From Cycas panzhihuaensis (taxonomy: Eukaryota; Cycadophyta), in the NCBI GenBank assembly GCA_023213395.1, contig CM041465.1, forward strand, positions 45,515,741 to 45,579,740: DNA of 64,000 nucleotides. Direction: 5' to 3'. The translations under genes were made by a program, and so were the position numbers. Below are positions 12,195 to 25,765 of this stretch, one piece after another; the first letter of the stretch is position 1; each line of letters opens with the position of its first letter. The notes beneath the pieces were generated by a model. The model saw only the letters and a program-made list of their open reading frames with translations, was not told where the DNA came from and did not search any database.

Positions 12195-12880
12195 TAAAAG
12201 GGGATCTATTCACTCCATTCCACTTGAATAGAGTCATTTTGCCTCTCCTTCACCTTTAATATGAAGTATTGAGAGTGCATTCATCATTTTTAACATTTTA
12301 AGAGCTTAAAATTATAGTACTTTATATGTTGCTACTTTCTCTATATGTGTAGAATTTTAGAGGTAGAAAATATAGGTTTTTGAAGCTATTTGGTTGCCAG
12401 AACATTCCTGGAAGCATTAAAAGCCTACAATTTTATAAAAAATTTGATCATCTTATATTTTAATAAAATTTGGCATGCAAGATCACCTTGACTAGAGAAT
12501 CAGTTTTGTCTTCTGGAGCAACTTCATATTTAGCCTACAACAATGAGTTTTAGCTGAAATAAAAGGGTAAATTTTATGGATAAGTAACTTAAAGTACTTT
12601 TCCTAATAAAATCCTTTAATTATAAGCTAAAAATATGAAATTTATTTTGAGGGATTTAGTAGATTTATGTCTTTGGATCATTTTAAGATAAATCTCATCA
12701 AATTTCATCCACTGGTTAGTGAGATCTATGTAGTTTTCTCATGGATGTTGAATTCACCTACTCAACCCCATAAAGGACATTGCAAGGGTATTTTGGATAA
12801 TTTTTTGGCTGATTTTAGAGATGGTGCAGAAGGAAAAGTTGATGTACATATCAAAACACAACTTTTGACATATTGAAGTT
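12195..12880 (+). other. A2 leader
   Basis: About 690 bp match the A3 leader near 27000-27640 on the other strand. It contains an open frame of 69 codons (12667-12876). The same frame is not kept in A3, so it is probably chance. Confidence 0.6.
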
Positions 12881-15800
12881 CAGATTCTAAGAAGATTTTA
12901 CACTGCTTGATGTCTTATACATACCCAATCTCAAACAAAACCTACTCTCCTTATCCACACTTGTCTCTCGTAGATTTAATCTGAGTGTAACCATCAATGA
13001 CTAGACTCTCTAGGTTATTTACCCTCTAACTAATCAAGTAGTCTTGACTAAATATCTCTCTGATAAACTCTTTCTATTGAATGTCTCTCCATCTTTTGAA
13101 GCCCATTGTGCCCAAAGCCCTTGTGTCGATGAAGAATCTACATTTAATTCTATCTTGACCCACCCAACATTGTCACCAGAAGCTCTTTGGTATACTCGCA
13201 TGGGCCATGTTCACATTGATAGACTTAGAGATCTTTCTAACTCTTCTAAATCTTCTAAAGTTCTCCTCTAAGCCCTTTAAATGTGAATCTTATATCATTG
13301 CCAAATCTCATCGACAACCCTTTCCCAAAAATCAGTGGAAATTAAACTATCCATTATAATTGATACACTTTGATCTATGCAGACCAATGCCCATTCCTTC
13401 ACTGAAGAGCAAACTATATTACATCTCTTTCATTGATGATTTTACTAGAAAAGTATGGGTAGCTTTTATACACAAGAAAGATGAAGCCTTCTGTGTATTT
13501 AAAGAATTCAAAGCCCATACTGAAAAAGAGTCAGGTTATTAACTCAAATGTCTTGGAACTTATAATGGTGGCAAATATACCTCTCATAAGTTTGAAATCT
13601 ACCTTCGAGATAATGGCATTAAGTATCAAACAATAGTAGTAGGTATCCCATAGCAAAATGGAGTTACCGAGTACATGAATAGGACAATCATGAACATGGC
13701 TCAGGCTATGTTAGTATATAAAATGTACCTACCTACCTAGTGGTCGAAGCCATCTGGATAGTTGTTTATTGTATCAATGATGTTAGCCCATCAAAGAAAG
13801 GACAAGCACCTAATGAAAAGTGGTCAAGACAAGCCCCCATTATTCACTACTTTAAAATTTTTGGCTCTACATACTATGCTTACATTCTGGATGCAAATCG
13901 AAATAAACTCTAGCTAAGAGCACTTAAGGCATGTTTGTTGGATACCCTATGGATAAGAAAAGGTCTAGGGTCTTTATACCTTCACAACGAAAAATTCTCG
14001 TTACCAAAGATGTCCTTTTTACAAAGATAGAGGATCAGTTACTTAAACTAGACTCCAAAATACCCTCACACTACTATAACAATATTATCAAGTATGATGT
14101 TCAGATTCTAAAATTTGGGGGGGTTGGATAGATATAAACTATTTCAAATATTAGAAGTTGACAATAGAGCCTTGAAGTATACAAGTTATGACTCTAAATC
14201 GATGAGTGTACAACCAACACCATCCTTTGAAGATAGTAGAGTTGACAAAGGCAAAGCCATTATAGAAAAACCATCCTCTCCACCTTCAGTCAACAAAGGT
14301 AAAACAGTGGTAAAAGGACCATCTTCCTCAAGCACATCAATATCCTCCTCACAAAATGATCATTTTAATGAATAAGATAAGAACCAAGAAGTTAAGGAAA
14401 TGAGGACATCATTCCCAACTCGAGGATCACGTGAATCCCATCAGCTTAATAAGGACATACGACCAGATGAGGTAGGTAAAACTGACACTCAAAGTGCCCA
14501 TAGAGCAAGGATGTAGAAATTATTATATACTGAGATTGAACTAGTAGAATTGTATCTTACTCTTAATGAAAAGCCCCTAACATACTAAGAAGTTGTAAAA
14601 CATGCAGTTTAGAGAAATGCCATGAATGAAGAGTACTAATCTCTTACCAAGAACGGTACATGGGAGCTCGTTGATTTACGACTCAGCAAAAAGGTAGTTC
14701 AAAATAAATGGGTGTTCAAAAACAAATATAGATCAGATGGCACCCTTGAAAAACACAAGGTGAGGTTGGTGGCTAAAGGATTCACACAAAGGGAAGGCAT
14801 CAATTACACTAAAGTCTTTGCACCTACAACCAAGTGGCCTACAAGTAGAACTCTTATGGCCTTGGTTGTTCAATAGGATTAGAAAATCCACCAACTTAAT
14901 ATTAAGATAATGTTTCTCAATGGATATCTTAAAAAAGAAATTTGCATGGATCAGCCAGAAGGATATGAGATCGAAGGTCAAGAGCATAAGCTTTGCAAGC
15001 TCATAAAGACCTTGTACGACCTTAAACAAGCCCCTCGTGCTTGGTTTGCTAAGTTGTCTGAAAGAATAAGGCAACTTGGATACGAGGTTTGTGACTACCA
15101 AGATATTGATGCAATATTGTTCATCAAGTGCCACAAGGATAAAGTCACTTATCTCATAATCTTTGTGGATAACATGCTAGTAACGGGTAATAGTGAACAG
15201 GCAATGAGTCAGCTAAAAAGGACCTTGGTAAAACGTTCAAATTGTCTAACCTTGATTTGATGAAATATTACTTGGGAATTGAAGTAACACAAAAAAATGA
15301 AAAAATTTTCCTCTCTCAAGAAAACTACATCAACGATCTTCTAACCAAGTTTCAGTTAGAAGATGCTCAACCAGTAGCATTACCTATGGACCCTAATACC
15401 AAACTCTCAATTGATGGTGACACTAGGGAGGCAGATGCAACACTCTATAGGAAACTTATAGGTAGTCTCATCTACACTACTAATACAAGGTCAAATATTA
15501 CACACTCTATCGGCATTCTTGCATGATTCATGACAAATCCTAAACAGAATTACTAGCAGGCTATAGTTCAAGTATTAAAATACCTAAAGACAACCAACAA
15601 ATTTGGTCTATTATATGAACTTAATAATGAATTTAATCTTTCTATATATATAAACTTAGACTTTATAGGAAATAAAGATATAGGAAGATCTACGTCTGGG
15701 TATGTAACGTTTCTGAGAATAACACCAATATCATGGAGATCTAGATGGCAGAATATAGTTGCAGATTCAACTGTTAAAGTTGAATACATTACTTCTTTTG

Positions 15801-16080
15801 AGACTAGTAAGGAGGTGGTATGGCTAAGAAAATTATTGGAAACATTGAATATCACCCAAACAAGTCCTACGAGTCTTCATATGGATAATCAACTAGCAAT
15901 CTGCATGGCAAAAAATCCTGTATTTCACGATTGTACCAAACACATAAGTACAAAAGTTTATAGGATTAGAGAACTTATTCATGATGGTATAATTCAACTA
16001 GAAAACTACCCCACATCAGATCAAATGGCTGATATCTTTACTAAACCACTACAAAAGGTGAAGTTTGAACAGTTCTGAAG
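12881..16080 (+). pseudogene. A2 pol remnant (protease tail to RNase H)
   Basis: It begins with the C-terminal protease words L-L-D-V-L-Y-I-P-N-L-K. The integrase zinc-binding start (L-W-Y-T-R-M-G-H-V-H) is at about 13186. The core shows F-I-D-D-F-T-R-K-V-W at about 13430 and the Glu near 13665 in a damaged frame. A Ser/Pro/Lys linker spans 14115-14375. RT runs about 14640-15500, including F-L-N-G-Y at about 14910 and the catalytic site F-V-D-N-M at about 15160, where the second Asp is Asn. RNase H spans about 15600-16060 and closes with D-I-F-T-K-P-L-Q. Clean pieces of 87-116 codons remain. Stops mostly replace Gln or Trp. Confidence 0.9.
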
Positions 16081-16550
16081 GTAACTCAACCTTAGGGCCT
16101 CCATCTTTGACTAATCAAAGAAGATGACAACAAGATCATCATACTCTATTCTCTTCATGAAAACCCCTTATAGGCATAGAAGAATAAGAGTAAGCCTCTA
16201 CTCTATCCTATTTATAAAAACCCCATATGGGCACGAAAGGATAAGGGTTGTACTAATTTTGAAAAATCAAAACCTATAAAAACCTAAAAGGGCATAGGGG
16301 ATGACCAAACAGTATATGGACACTTAGCAGATTAAACTGCATATTTAAGTTGCTTGGCTATCAGGCTACATTAAAGAGCCATCTTAGCCATTTTGATTTA
16401 TAAAAGGGGCTATAGATCTTAAAAAATGTGTAGGTTTTTATTCCCCATGAGGTTTTTTCTATAAAAGTGTCATTTAGAATTTCAATATAATAATGAGACT
16501 TAAATAAAGACCTCATAGAATAGATTTTCTTAAAATGACCTTCCACCATT

Positions 16551-16872
16551 AAGGGGGGGATTAAAAGAGGTTAATGTATCAAGGACATTTGTGTAAATTA
16601 ATTATGTGACCTTAGGATATATTGTTAGCATTAGTCTCTTAATGAAATGTACTTTATGTATATTTAGATGTAATTTTAGGTTCATGTCATTAGGCAAGAA
16701 AATCTTAACCCTAATGCTCACCCTCAATAATAAAAGGCGAAATCTCAATGAGAGAGTTATTATTCATTCTCACCTCCAAGCTTACTCTCATAACTTATTT
16801 CATCTCTTTTTCATTCTCCATCACCATTGTATGCATGTGAGTGATTTATTCCCTAAATCTATCCTTCTTTCA
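16551..16872 (+). repeat. A2 polypurine tract and 3' LTR
   Basis: The tract AAGGGGGGGA (16551-16560) primes plus-strand DNA and directly precedes the 311-bp LTR at 16562-16872. Confidence 0.92.
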
Positions 16873-17245
16873 TTAAATATCAACATAACATACAAATAAC
16901 TTTAAAAGAACACATGTATTGCAATACCCTTCAAGGAGGCAACCTCCCAATTATATACAATAATAATAATATTTTAGATACCCTGCCAAAAGATTACATA
17001 AATAAATATATAGCTCTATGCTTACTACATAACCTTCTCCTTATGCATGTGGGTTATTACATGAATATATATATATATATATAGTGCTCAACGACCACTA
17101 CATAACCTTCTACTTATGCATATAGGATATTATAAAGAGGGAAGAAGTAGAAGAACTAAAAGATATAAGAGAAGATAAGAGAGAGAAGAAGTAGAAGATA
17201 TAAGAGAATATAAGAGAAGGTAAGTTAGGGGTTTGATCCCTAACA

Positions 17246-20200
17246 AAGTACCCACCTTAAAAAAGCTTTGCCCTCAAAGCTTGGTGATCTCAGGATGCTC
17301 TTGGACAAATTGTTCATTCTCCTAGGTTACATCTTCCCATGGAAGTTGCTTCCATTTGATGAGATACTTAATGATTTGTCTATATCATAGATGTTGAATT
17401 CTTCAGTCGATGATATATTCTAAAATGTGTTGAAGTTACCCCTTTTCATTTAAGATAGGTAATTCTATTTGAACTTATACTTGTTTCCCAATTACCCTCT
17501 TGAGATATGAAACGTGAAAGAAATTATGGATCGTTGATGGTGGTGGTAAGTGTAAGGCATATGCAACTTCACAAATCTTCTTAAAAATTTTATAAGGCCT
17601 ATAAAATCAAGGTTATAATTTATGTTGCCCATCTTGTTTGAGAGATGCTTCCTTGAATGGTTGCAACCGTAAGTATACCTAGTCACCCGGTTGAAATGCT
17701 CGTTCACTTCGCCCTTTATTTGCCTATTATTTCATCTGATTTTATGTAAGGTTTAGATTTTCCTTAAGTAACTTAAGAATCTGTGTTGTTTATTGGATGT
17801 GGTCCTCGATTGCTTGAACCTTAGAACTAACTATGGCATAATTATTAAGTGTGGGTGGTTTATAGCCATATAATGCTTAGAATATAGTCATTTATATTGA
17901 TGCATAATAGGTTGTATTATACCACCATTCTTCTAAAGGAAGCTAATGATACCACTAGCCCTGCTTATCTGAAGCATAACAATGAAGGTATCCTTCAAGG
18001 TACTTATTAACCATCTTAGTTTGACCATCTGCTTATGGATGGTAGGATGAGCTCATTATCAGTTTAATACTAAGTAGATGGAAGAGTTCTATCCAAAAGT
18101 TACTGGTAAATTTAGGGTCTTAATCACTGACTATGTATTTGGGCATGCCATGCAACCTGTATATATCCTTTAAAAAGATCTCACCATTTTGATTTATCTT
18201 ATATGTGGCTTGAATGTCAAAAAAATGAGCATATTTGGTTAGCCTATTAACAACCACCGGCATAGTATCGTTTCTCTCTAACTTAAGTAGACCCACAACG
18301 AAGTCCATAGAAATTTCTTTCCATCATTAATTTGGTATGGGAAGGGGTTACGAAAATCCTAGAGACTTGATTGTTTCTATCTTATGTCATTAATAAATTT
18401 CACATGAGGAAACATATCTCTTTATATCTATTTTTTGTCCCTTCCAAAAGAAAGATTGTTTTAAATGGTGGTATGTCTGTAGGAACCTCAAGTGACCTGC
18501 TATTAGAGAGACATGTGTATCATGTAAAATTTGCTTCTTAAAGCTAGAGTGAGGGCATATATATATCTAATTCTTATACCAGAGAATATTTATAGACCAT
18601 GAATAATGGGTTGAATGCCCTACCCCAACTTGAAGGTCTTGAATGATCTACTTTATAAAAGGGTCTTGATCCCATTCTTGCTTAGCGACCACTATCCAAT
18701 AGGGATTGACCGTGATGATAGAATATAGTGTAGAGCCTTCTTCCTTACAAGATAAAGCATCAACAACTATAATATCCTTGCCTTTTTTATATATGATTTC
18801 AAAGTCAAAAGCTTGAATTTTGGTGACCCATTTTTGTTGTTCTTTAGATGTCATCCTTTGAGCTAGGAAATATTTTAATTTATCATGGTTTGTTTTAATT
18901 TCAAAATGTATTTCCAAAAAATATTGTCACAATTTCCTAATCGCATGGAGAATTACTAACATCTCCTTCTCATAGGTGGATTTGACTTATTCTTTAGGTG
19001 TAAGTTGACAACTTTTAAAGGCTAAAAGCTTCCCTTCTTACATTAAGACTACTCCAATACCTTGCCCTAATGCATCACATTCAATGGTGAAGGTCTTTGT
19101 AAAGTTTGGTGTTATGAGGACTGGTGTGGTAGTTAAAGCTACTTTTAGATGTTCAAATGCTTTAGAGGCCTTATCATTCCAATGAAAGGAATCCTTTTTT
19201 AACAAGTTAATTAAAGGGTAAGTAATCATTGCATAGCCCTAAATAAACTTTCGATAATACCCTATGATTCCTAAGAATCCATGAAGACCCTTGATTTTTT
19301 GGATTTAGGCTAGTTCATGATAACTGCAATTTTCTTAGGATTCGCCTTGACTCCTTCTTGAGAGATAATATGGCCCAAATATTCTATTTCTATTTTTCCA
19401 AATTAACATTTTAATTTTTTGGTATAAAACTGGTTATCTGCAAGCACTTGTAATGCTTTATCAACATGATGAATATGATCTTCCTATATATGACTAAAGA
19501 TCAGAATGTCATAAAAAAAAACTAAAATAAACTTCCTTAAGTAAGGCCAAAAGAGTTTGTTCATGAGTGCTTGAAAGGTGGATGGAGTGTTAGTTAAGAC
19601 AAATGGCAAAACTAAAAATTCATAATGTCCTTCATGTGTAAGAAATGCAGTTTTATGAACATCCTTTACCTTCATCCTAATTTGATGGTATCCTGACCAC
19701 AAGTCCAATGATGTGAAAAGTGTTGCTCCATAGAGTTCATCTAAGAGTTCATCAATGACTGGTATAAGAAATTTATCCTTGATAGTTATCTTATTAAGCT
19801 CACAATAGTCTATACACATGTGAAATGAGCTATCTTTTTTTCTTACTAAAATCACTAGGGCAAAAAAAGTGCTTTTAATTTCCTTAATAGTACTAGCATT
19901 AAGGAGTTCTTGAACTAGTTATTCAATTTCATTCTTTTGCTGGTAGAGATACCAGTATAGTTAAATACAAGGAGGATTATTCTAGCTACTAAGTTAATGC
20001 TATGATCTTAGTCATGTAATGGGGGAAGACCTTGAGGAATATCCTGAAAGACCTAGTTATGGTAGTGAACTACTAATTTTAAGTCATTTAGTATACCATC
20101 ATCTTGGAGAATGTCCACTTCTGTTGGAAGTTTCTGACCTTTGAGAGAATAATATTTGGCAATGATTCTTGTACCACCCTTTTTAATGAGCCTCTCTATA

Positions 20201-20427
20201 TGGTGTGAGCTAATGATTTAGGTTGGAGGAGAAATGATCCCATTCAATTAATAGTCAATTCCTTTAGAAGTAAATCAAATAAAGAGCTCTTATATATTTA
20301 GTTGAATGGTCCCTAGTGGTTTGAGCCATTGTACCTTAATACAACATCAACTCCTCCAACGGAAATGGCATACATGGAAGTAGAGAGGTGATAGTCACCC
20401 ATTTGCAATTTGATGTTGCGACATTTT
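17246..20427 (-). pseudogene. B1 pol remnant (RT, RNase H, integrase, chromodomain)
   Basis: Read right to left, A3 interrupts the protease end at 20427. RT spans about 19900-19260: [22 protein letters not shown], and the catalytic block reads F-F-Y-D-I-L near 19510, so the F/Y-x-D-D motif is lost. RNase H is at about 19200-18640 (I-E-C-D-A-L-G-Q-G, then A-L-S with Cys where Arg is usual). Integrase is at about 18330-17700 (M-D-F-V-V-G-L and I-V-S-D keep two acidic residues). The tail at about 17290-17415 has Y-L-I-K-W-K-Q-L-P-W-E-D-V-T, a chromodomain-like block that in chromoviruses guides insertion to marked chromatin. Confidence 0.87.
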
Positions 20428-20750
20428 TTAAGGAATGATGGATCTAGGGAATAAATCACTTATATGCACACAATGGCAATGGAGAATGAAAAAGATATGA
20501 AACAAGATATGAGAGCAAGCTTGGAGGTGAGAATGAATAATGACTCCCTCCTTGAGATTTCGCCTTTTATTATTGAGGGTGATCATTAGGGTTAGGAGTT
20601 TCCCACCTAATGAAATAAACTTGAAATTACATCTAAATGTACATAAAGTGTATTTCATTAAGAGACTAATGCTGACAATATATTCTAAGTTCACATAATT
20701 AATCTATATAAATGACCTTAATGCATTAACCTCTTCCAATCCCCCCCTTA
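20428..20750 (-). repeat. A3 3' LTR and polypurine tract
   Basis: The LTR (20428-20738) matches A2's almost throughout, including the CCTTTTATTATTGAGGGTGA promoter block. Its outer end reads TTAAGG instead of TGAAGG. The purine tract is on the minus strand at 20740-20750 (TAAGGGGGGGA). Confidence 0.93.
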
Positions 20751-21199
20751 ATGATGGAAGGTCATTTTGAGAAAATCTATTCTATGAGGTCTTCATTTGA
20801 GCCTCATTATTAGATTGAAATTCTAAATAACAATTTTGTAAAAAAACCCTCATGGGAAATAAAAACCCATGAACTTTCTAAGATCTATAGCCATTTTTAT
20901 AGATTAAAATAGCTAAGGTGGCTCTTTGATTTAACCTGATAGCTAATAAGCTTAAATATGTAGCTTAATCTAGTAAGTCTTCATATACCATTTGGTCATC
21001 CCTATGACCTTTTAGGTTTTCACAGGTTCTGATTTTTCAAAACTAGTATAATCTTTATCCTTCCATGCCCACATGGAGTTTTCACAAATAGGATAGAGTA
21101 GAGACTTACTCTTATTCTTTCATGCCCACAAGGAGTTTTCATGAAGAGAATAGAGTATGATGAACATATTATTATCTTCTTTGATTAGTCGAAGATGGA

Positions 21200-24100
21200 G
21201 GCTCTAAGGCTGAGCTGCCTTCAGAACTGTTCAAACTTCACCTTTTGTAACTTTTTGGTGAAGATATTGGCCACTTGATTTGTTATGGGGCTGTGCTCCA
21301 GTTGAATTGTATTATCATAAACAAGTTCTTTAATACTGTGGACTTTCATACTTATATGTTTGGTACAATCGTGAAATATAGGATTTTTTCCATGCAGATT
21401 ATTGATTGATTATCTATATGAAGACTCGTAGGACTTTTTTTGGTGATATTCAATGTTTCTAATAATTTTCTCAACTATATCACCTCCTTACTAGTCTCAG
21501 AAGTAGTAATATATTCAGCTTCGGCAGTTGAATCTGCAACTATCTTCTATCGTCTGGATCTCCATGATATTGGTGTTGTTCCAAGAAACATTACATACCC
21601 AAACATAGATCTTCTTATATCTTTATCTCTTGTAAAGTTTGAGTCTGTATATGCAGAAAGCTTGAAGTCTAAATTAGGTTCATACAACAGACCATATCTG
21701 TTGGTCGTCTTAAGGTATCTCAATACTTGCACTACTGCTTACCAATGATTCTGCCTAAGATTTGTCATGTAATAAGCAATAATACTGACAAAGTATGCAA
21801 TATCTGGGCTTATATTGGTAGTGTAGATAAGACTACTTACAAGTTTCCTATAGTGTGTTGCATCTTCCTCCCTAGTGTCAGCTTTAGCTGAGAGATTGGT
21901 ATTAGGGTCCATAGGTAAAATTATTGGTCGAGCATTGTCTAACTAAAACTTGGTTAGAAGATCATTGGCGTATTTTTCTTAGGAGAGAAAAATTTTTCTA
22001 TTCTTTTGTGTTACTTTAATTCCCAAGTAATATTTTATCAAACCAAGGTCAAACAATTCAAATGTTTAACCAAGGTCCTTTTTCAGTTGGCTTATTACCT
22101 GTTTACTATTACCCGTTACTAGCATGTCTTTCACAAATATTATGAGGTAAGTGACTTTATCTTTATGGTGCTTGATGAATAATGTTGCATCAATATCTTA
22201 GTAGTCACAAATCTCATATCCAAGTTACCTCATTCTTTCAGACAACTTGGCAAACCAAGCACAAGGGGCTTGTTTAAGGCTGTACAAGGACTTTCTGAGC
22301 CTGCAAACCTTATGCTCTTGACCTTCGATCTCATATCCTTCTAGTTAAGCCATGTAAATTTATTTTTCAAGATCTCCATTAAGAAACATAGTATTAATAT
22401 TGAGTTGGTGGATTTTCCAACCCTATTGAGTAGCCAATGCCACAAGAGTTCTAATTGTAGGCTACTTGCTTATAGGTGTAAAGACTTTAATGTAGTTGAT
22501 GCCTTTCCTTTGTGTAAATCCTTTAGCTACTAACCTCACCTTATGTTTTTCAATGGTGCCATCTGATCTATATTTATTTTTGAACACCCATTTATTTTGA
22601 ACTACCTTTCTGGCAAGTGGTAGATCAACGAGCTCCCATGTATTGTTCTTGATAAGAGATTAATACTTTTCTTTCATGGTATTTCTCTAAATTATATATT
22701 TTACAGCTTCTTAGTATGAGAAGGGCTCTTTATTAAGAGTAAGGTGCAATTCTACTAGTTCAAGCTTAGTATATAATTATTCCTGCATCCTTACTCTATG
22801 GGCACTTCAACTGTTAGTTTTACCCACCCCATCTAGTCGTATATCCTTATTGAACTTGTGGGCTTCTCGAGATCCTCAAGTTGGGAATGAGGTCCTCATT
22901 TCCTCAACTTCTTGGTTCTCATCTTATTCATAAAAATGATCATTTTGTGAGGAGGATGTTAATGTACCTAAGGAAGATGGTCCTTCTACCACTATTTTAC
23001 CTTTGTCAACTAAAGGTGGAGAGGATGGTTCTTCTATAATGACTTTGTCTTTGTCAACTCTGCTATATTCAAAGGATGGTATTGGATATGCATTCATCAG
23101 TTCAGAGTCATAACTTATATCTTCTAAGGCTCTATTGTCATCTTTCAATATTTGGAATAAATTATAGCTATCCCCCCCTCCAAATTTTGGAATCTGAACA
23201 GTATACTTGATAACATAATTATAGCAGCGTAAGGGTACTTTAGAGTCTAGTTTAAGTAACTAATCCTATGTCTCTACAAAAATGAAATCTTTGGCAATAA
23301 TATTTTTTTATTGTGAAGGTATAAAAACCTTATACCTTTTCTTATACATAGGGTATCCAGAAAAGATGCCTTTAAGTTCCCTTGGCTTAAGTTGACTTCG
23401 TTCTGCATCCAGAATGTGGACATAGTATGTAGAGCCAAAAATTTTGAAGTAGTGAATAATGGAGGCTTGTCTTGACCACTTTTCATTAGGTGCTTACCCT
23501 TCCTTTGATGGGCTAACAACATTGATATAATAAACAATTGTCTAGATTACTTTGGTCCATAGGTAAGTAGCTATATTTTTGTATACTAACATAGCACGAG
23601 CCATGTTTATGATTATCATGTTCATGTGCTTGGTAACTCCATTTTATTATGGGGTACTTACTATTGTTGTTTGATGCTTGATGCCATTGTCTTGAAGGTA
23701 GATTTCAAACTCATGTGAGGTATATTCACCACCATTATCAGTTCGAAGACATTTGAGTTGATAACCTGACTCTTTTTCAGTGAGGGCTTTGAATACATAG
23801 AAGGCTTTATCTTTCTTGTATAGAAAAGCTACTCATACTTTTCTAGTGAAATCATCAATGAAAAAGATGTAATATAATTTACCCTTCAGTGAAGGAATGA
23901 GCGTTGGTCCACACAAATTAGAGTATACCAATTATAATGGATGACTTAATTTCCACTAACTCTTAGAAAAGGGTTGTCGATAAGATTTGACAATGATACA
24001 AGCTTCACATTTAAAGGGCTTAGAGGAGAACTTTAGAAGATTTGGAAGAGTATTAGAAAGATCTCTAAGTCTATCAATGTGAACATGACCCATGCGAGTA

Positions 24101-24560
24101 TGCCAAAAAACTTTTGGTGACAACGTTATATGGGTTAAGATGGAATTAAATGTAAATTCTTTATCGGCACAAGGGCTTTGGGCACAGTAGGCTTCAGAAT
24201 ATGGAGAGTCACTAAGTCAAAAGCATTTACCACAGAGATGTCCAGTCAAGACCACTTGATTAGTTGGAGGGTGAATTACCTAGAGAGTTTGGTCATTTTC
24301 AGTTACACTCAGATCAAATCCATGAGATAAAAGAGTGGATAAGGAGAGTAGGTTTTATTTAAGATTAGATGTGTATAAGACATCAAGCAATGTAAAATCT
24401 TCTAAGCTTGGGAGTTTCGGGCGAGTGTTACTAATTCCTTCAATAGGTTGTGATTTATCAGCCATGTGAACAACTCCTTGAATATTTGAGTTAAATGTTT
24501 AATATAGACTGTGATTGTACGTCATATGTTGAGTTGCTCCTGTGTCCATGATCTACTATC
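21200..24560 (-). pseudogene. A3 pol remnant (protease, integrase, RT, RNase H)
   Basis: Protease at about 24525-24560 keeps D-T-G-A-T-Q-H-M-T, an intact active site. Integrase follows (L-R-T-D-N-G-G-E-Y at about 23750). A Ser/Pro/Val/Lys linker is at 22924-23148. RT is at about 22700-21800; the catalytic block reads F-V-K-D-M at about 22125, with the first Asp replaced by Lys. RNase H is at about 21760-21250 (A-Y-T-D-S-N-F). There are more than thirty in-frame stops. Confidence 0.9.
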
Positions 24561-25765
24561 CTTCGATTGAAGCCACACTATTTGCAATTCCAATAGGGTT
24601 TGGCATTGGAGAAAGGAATTCACAAGTGATATATCCACATCGAGCTTCAAAGTATCTCTTTGGTTAGTTAATGGCATTTGATATTGAAGATCCCTTAATT
24701 CTTTGAAAATATGCTTGTACAAAACCTACACCACTTAAGGATTCTTCACAAGTTTCTTCAACATTGTGATCTCCATGTTTTAGTTAGAACTTGGCCAACT
24801 TATAAGTGGAAGTTCTACAGTCTTTTGCTAAGTGTCCTCTACGATTATATCAATCACACATAATAGTTTGATTACCAGTCCCTAAAGAGGTACTAGTTTG
24901 GCTTGACTGTTTTACTCTTTGTTGAGGTGGCCTTGGCCTTGAGACTATCAGGGCTATGATTGAGGGTCTGATTGACCTTGTGGATGATTTCCTATGTTTC
25001 TTCCCATTTCTCTTGCTCGGTTATTTCCTCTGCCATGAGAGGGACCTTGATTTTTTATGTAGCAAGCTTTTTCTTCCACCTCAAAGGCTACATTTGGAAG
25101 ACAATGAGAGGCTACAAAGTTGGTATCAAAGGTCTTGTCAAATTCTATGAACTTCTCAGTAAGTACTTCAAAGTTGAGTGTCTTCAATGTTCCATTAGAT
25201 TAAAGACTTCCAAGCAAGTTCTTATAATTAGAGACATGTAGACATGATTGAATTAAGAATACCCAAGTGATACATTGGGTCTTAAAATCTTTATGAATTG
25301 CCTATTTTATTGATTAAAGGAGATTTATTCTATCATGAGCTCATCCCTTTTGTATTTTTAATTTGTTCATTTTCAAAATAAGATGAACAAATTCTAAATT
25401 TAACTTGGTATCAAAGTTCTTCTTGAGAACTTCAAAGACCTTCCAGGTTGTATCATGTTGCTCTTCATTAATCAAGTTGTACAAAGAGTGATCAGTAACT
25501 AACAGAATTTTTGCATGAATCTTTTCATCATCTATCTCCCATTGTAGTTTAGTTGCAGTATCTGTAGGAGTTGTTGGAGCAGATCCGCCAGATGCAGGTG
25601 TTGTAGTTGTTGCTGGTATGATGGGTGTAGACTGCAAATATGCTCTCTAAAGTCCTTCATACTTTCTAGCATTTTTAACTCCAGTGTACCAAAAATCTCA
25701 ATTTTTTTGCCTTTCAATATATAGTTAATATTCTACTTGAATTGAGATGATATGGTGATGATGAA
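24561..25765 (-). pseudogene. A3 gag remnant
   Basis: The expected start codon is ATA where A1 has ATG (about 25750). Pieces of 61-98 codons remain: a Thr/Ala/Gly-rich N-terminal section (25341-25637) and a later piece, T-L-N-F-E-V-L (24954-25187), that aligns with A1 gag. The zinc-knuckle region near 24830-24870 is damaged. Confidence 0.8.

Larger units (their letters stand above)
11870..16872 (+). mobile_element. Ty1/copia retrotransposon A2, gag-deleted, nested in B1 LTR
   Basis: Both LTRs are 311 bp (11870-12180, 16562-16872). The TSD is TTACA on the left (11865-11869) and TTAAA on the right (16873-16877), one mismatch. Removing the element restores the B1 LTR. The leader passes straight into the end of the protease domain, so gag, the zinc knuckle and the protease active site are missing. 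The element is 5.0 kb against 7.5 kb for A3. Pol is otherwise complete to RNase H. Confidence 0.93.
11838..17245 (-). repeat. B1 3' LTR, interrupted by copia A2
   Basis: The pieces 11838-11869 and 16878-17245 join across A2 to give a 400-bp LTR ending TGTTAGGGATC on the minus strand, against 389 bp for the 5' copy. It contains a pyrimidine/purine track of AGATATAAGAGA-type repeats (about 17140-17220), also seen in B2. A short AT microsatellite is at 17066-17083. Confidence 0.85.

Noticed and set aside
12667-12876. 69-codon ORF in A2's leader as a possible leader peptide
   Set aside because: The homologous A3 leader does not keep the frame open.
17140-17220. AGATATAAGAGA repeats considered as a CRISPR-like or minisatellite array
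   Set aside because: It is a purine-rich low-complexity track that is part of the B-family LTR and is repeated in the B1 and B2 LTRs. There are no unique spacers of even length.
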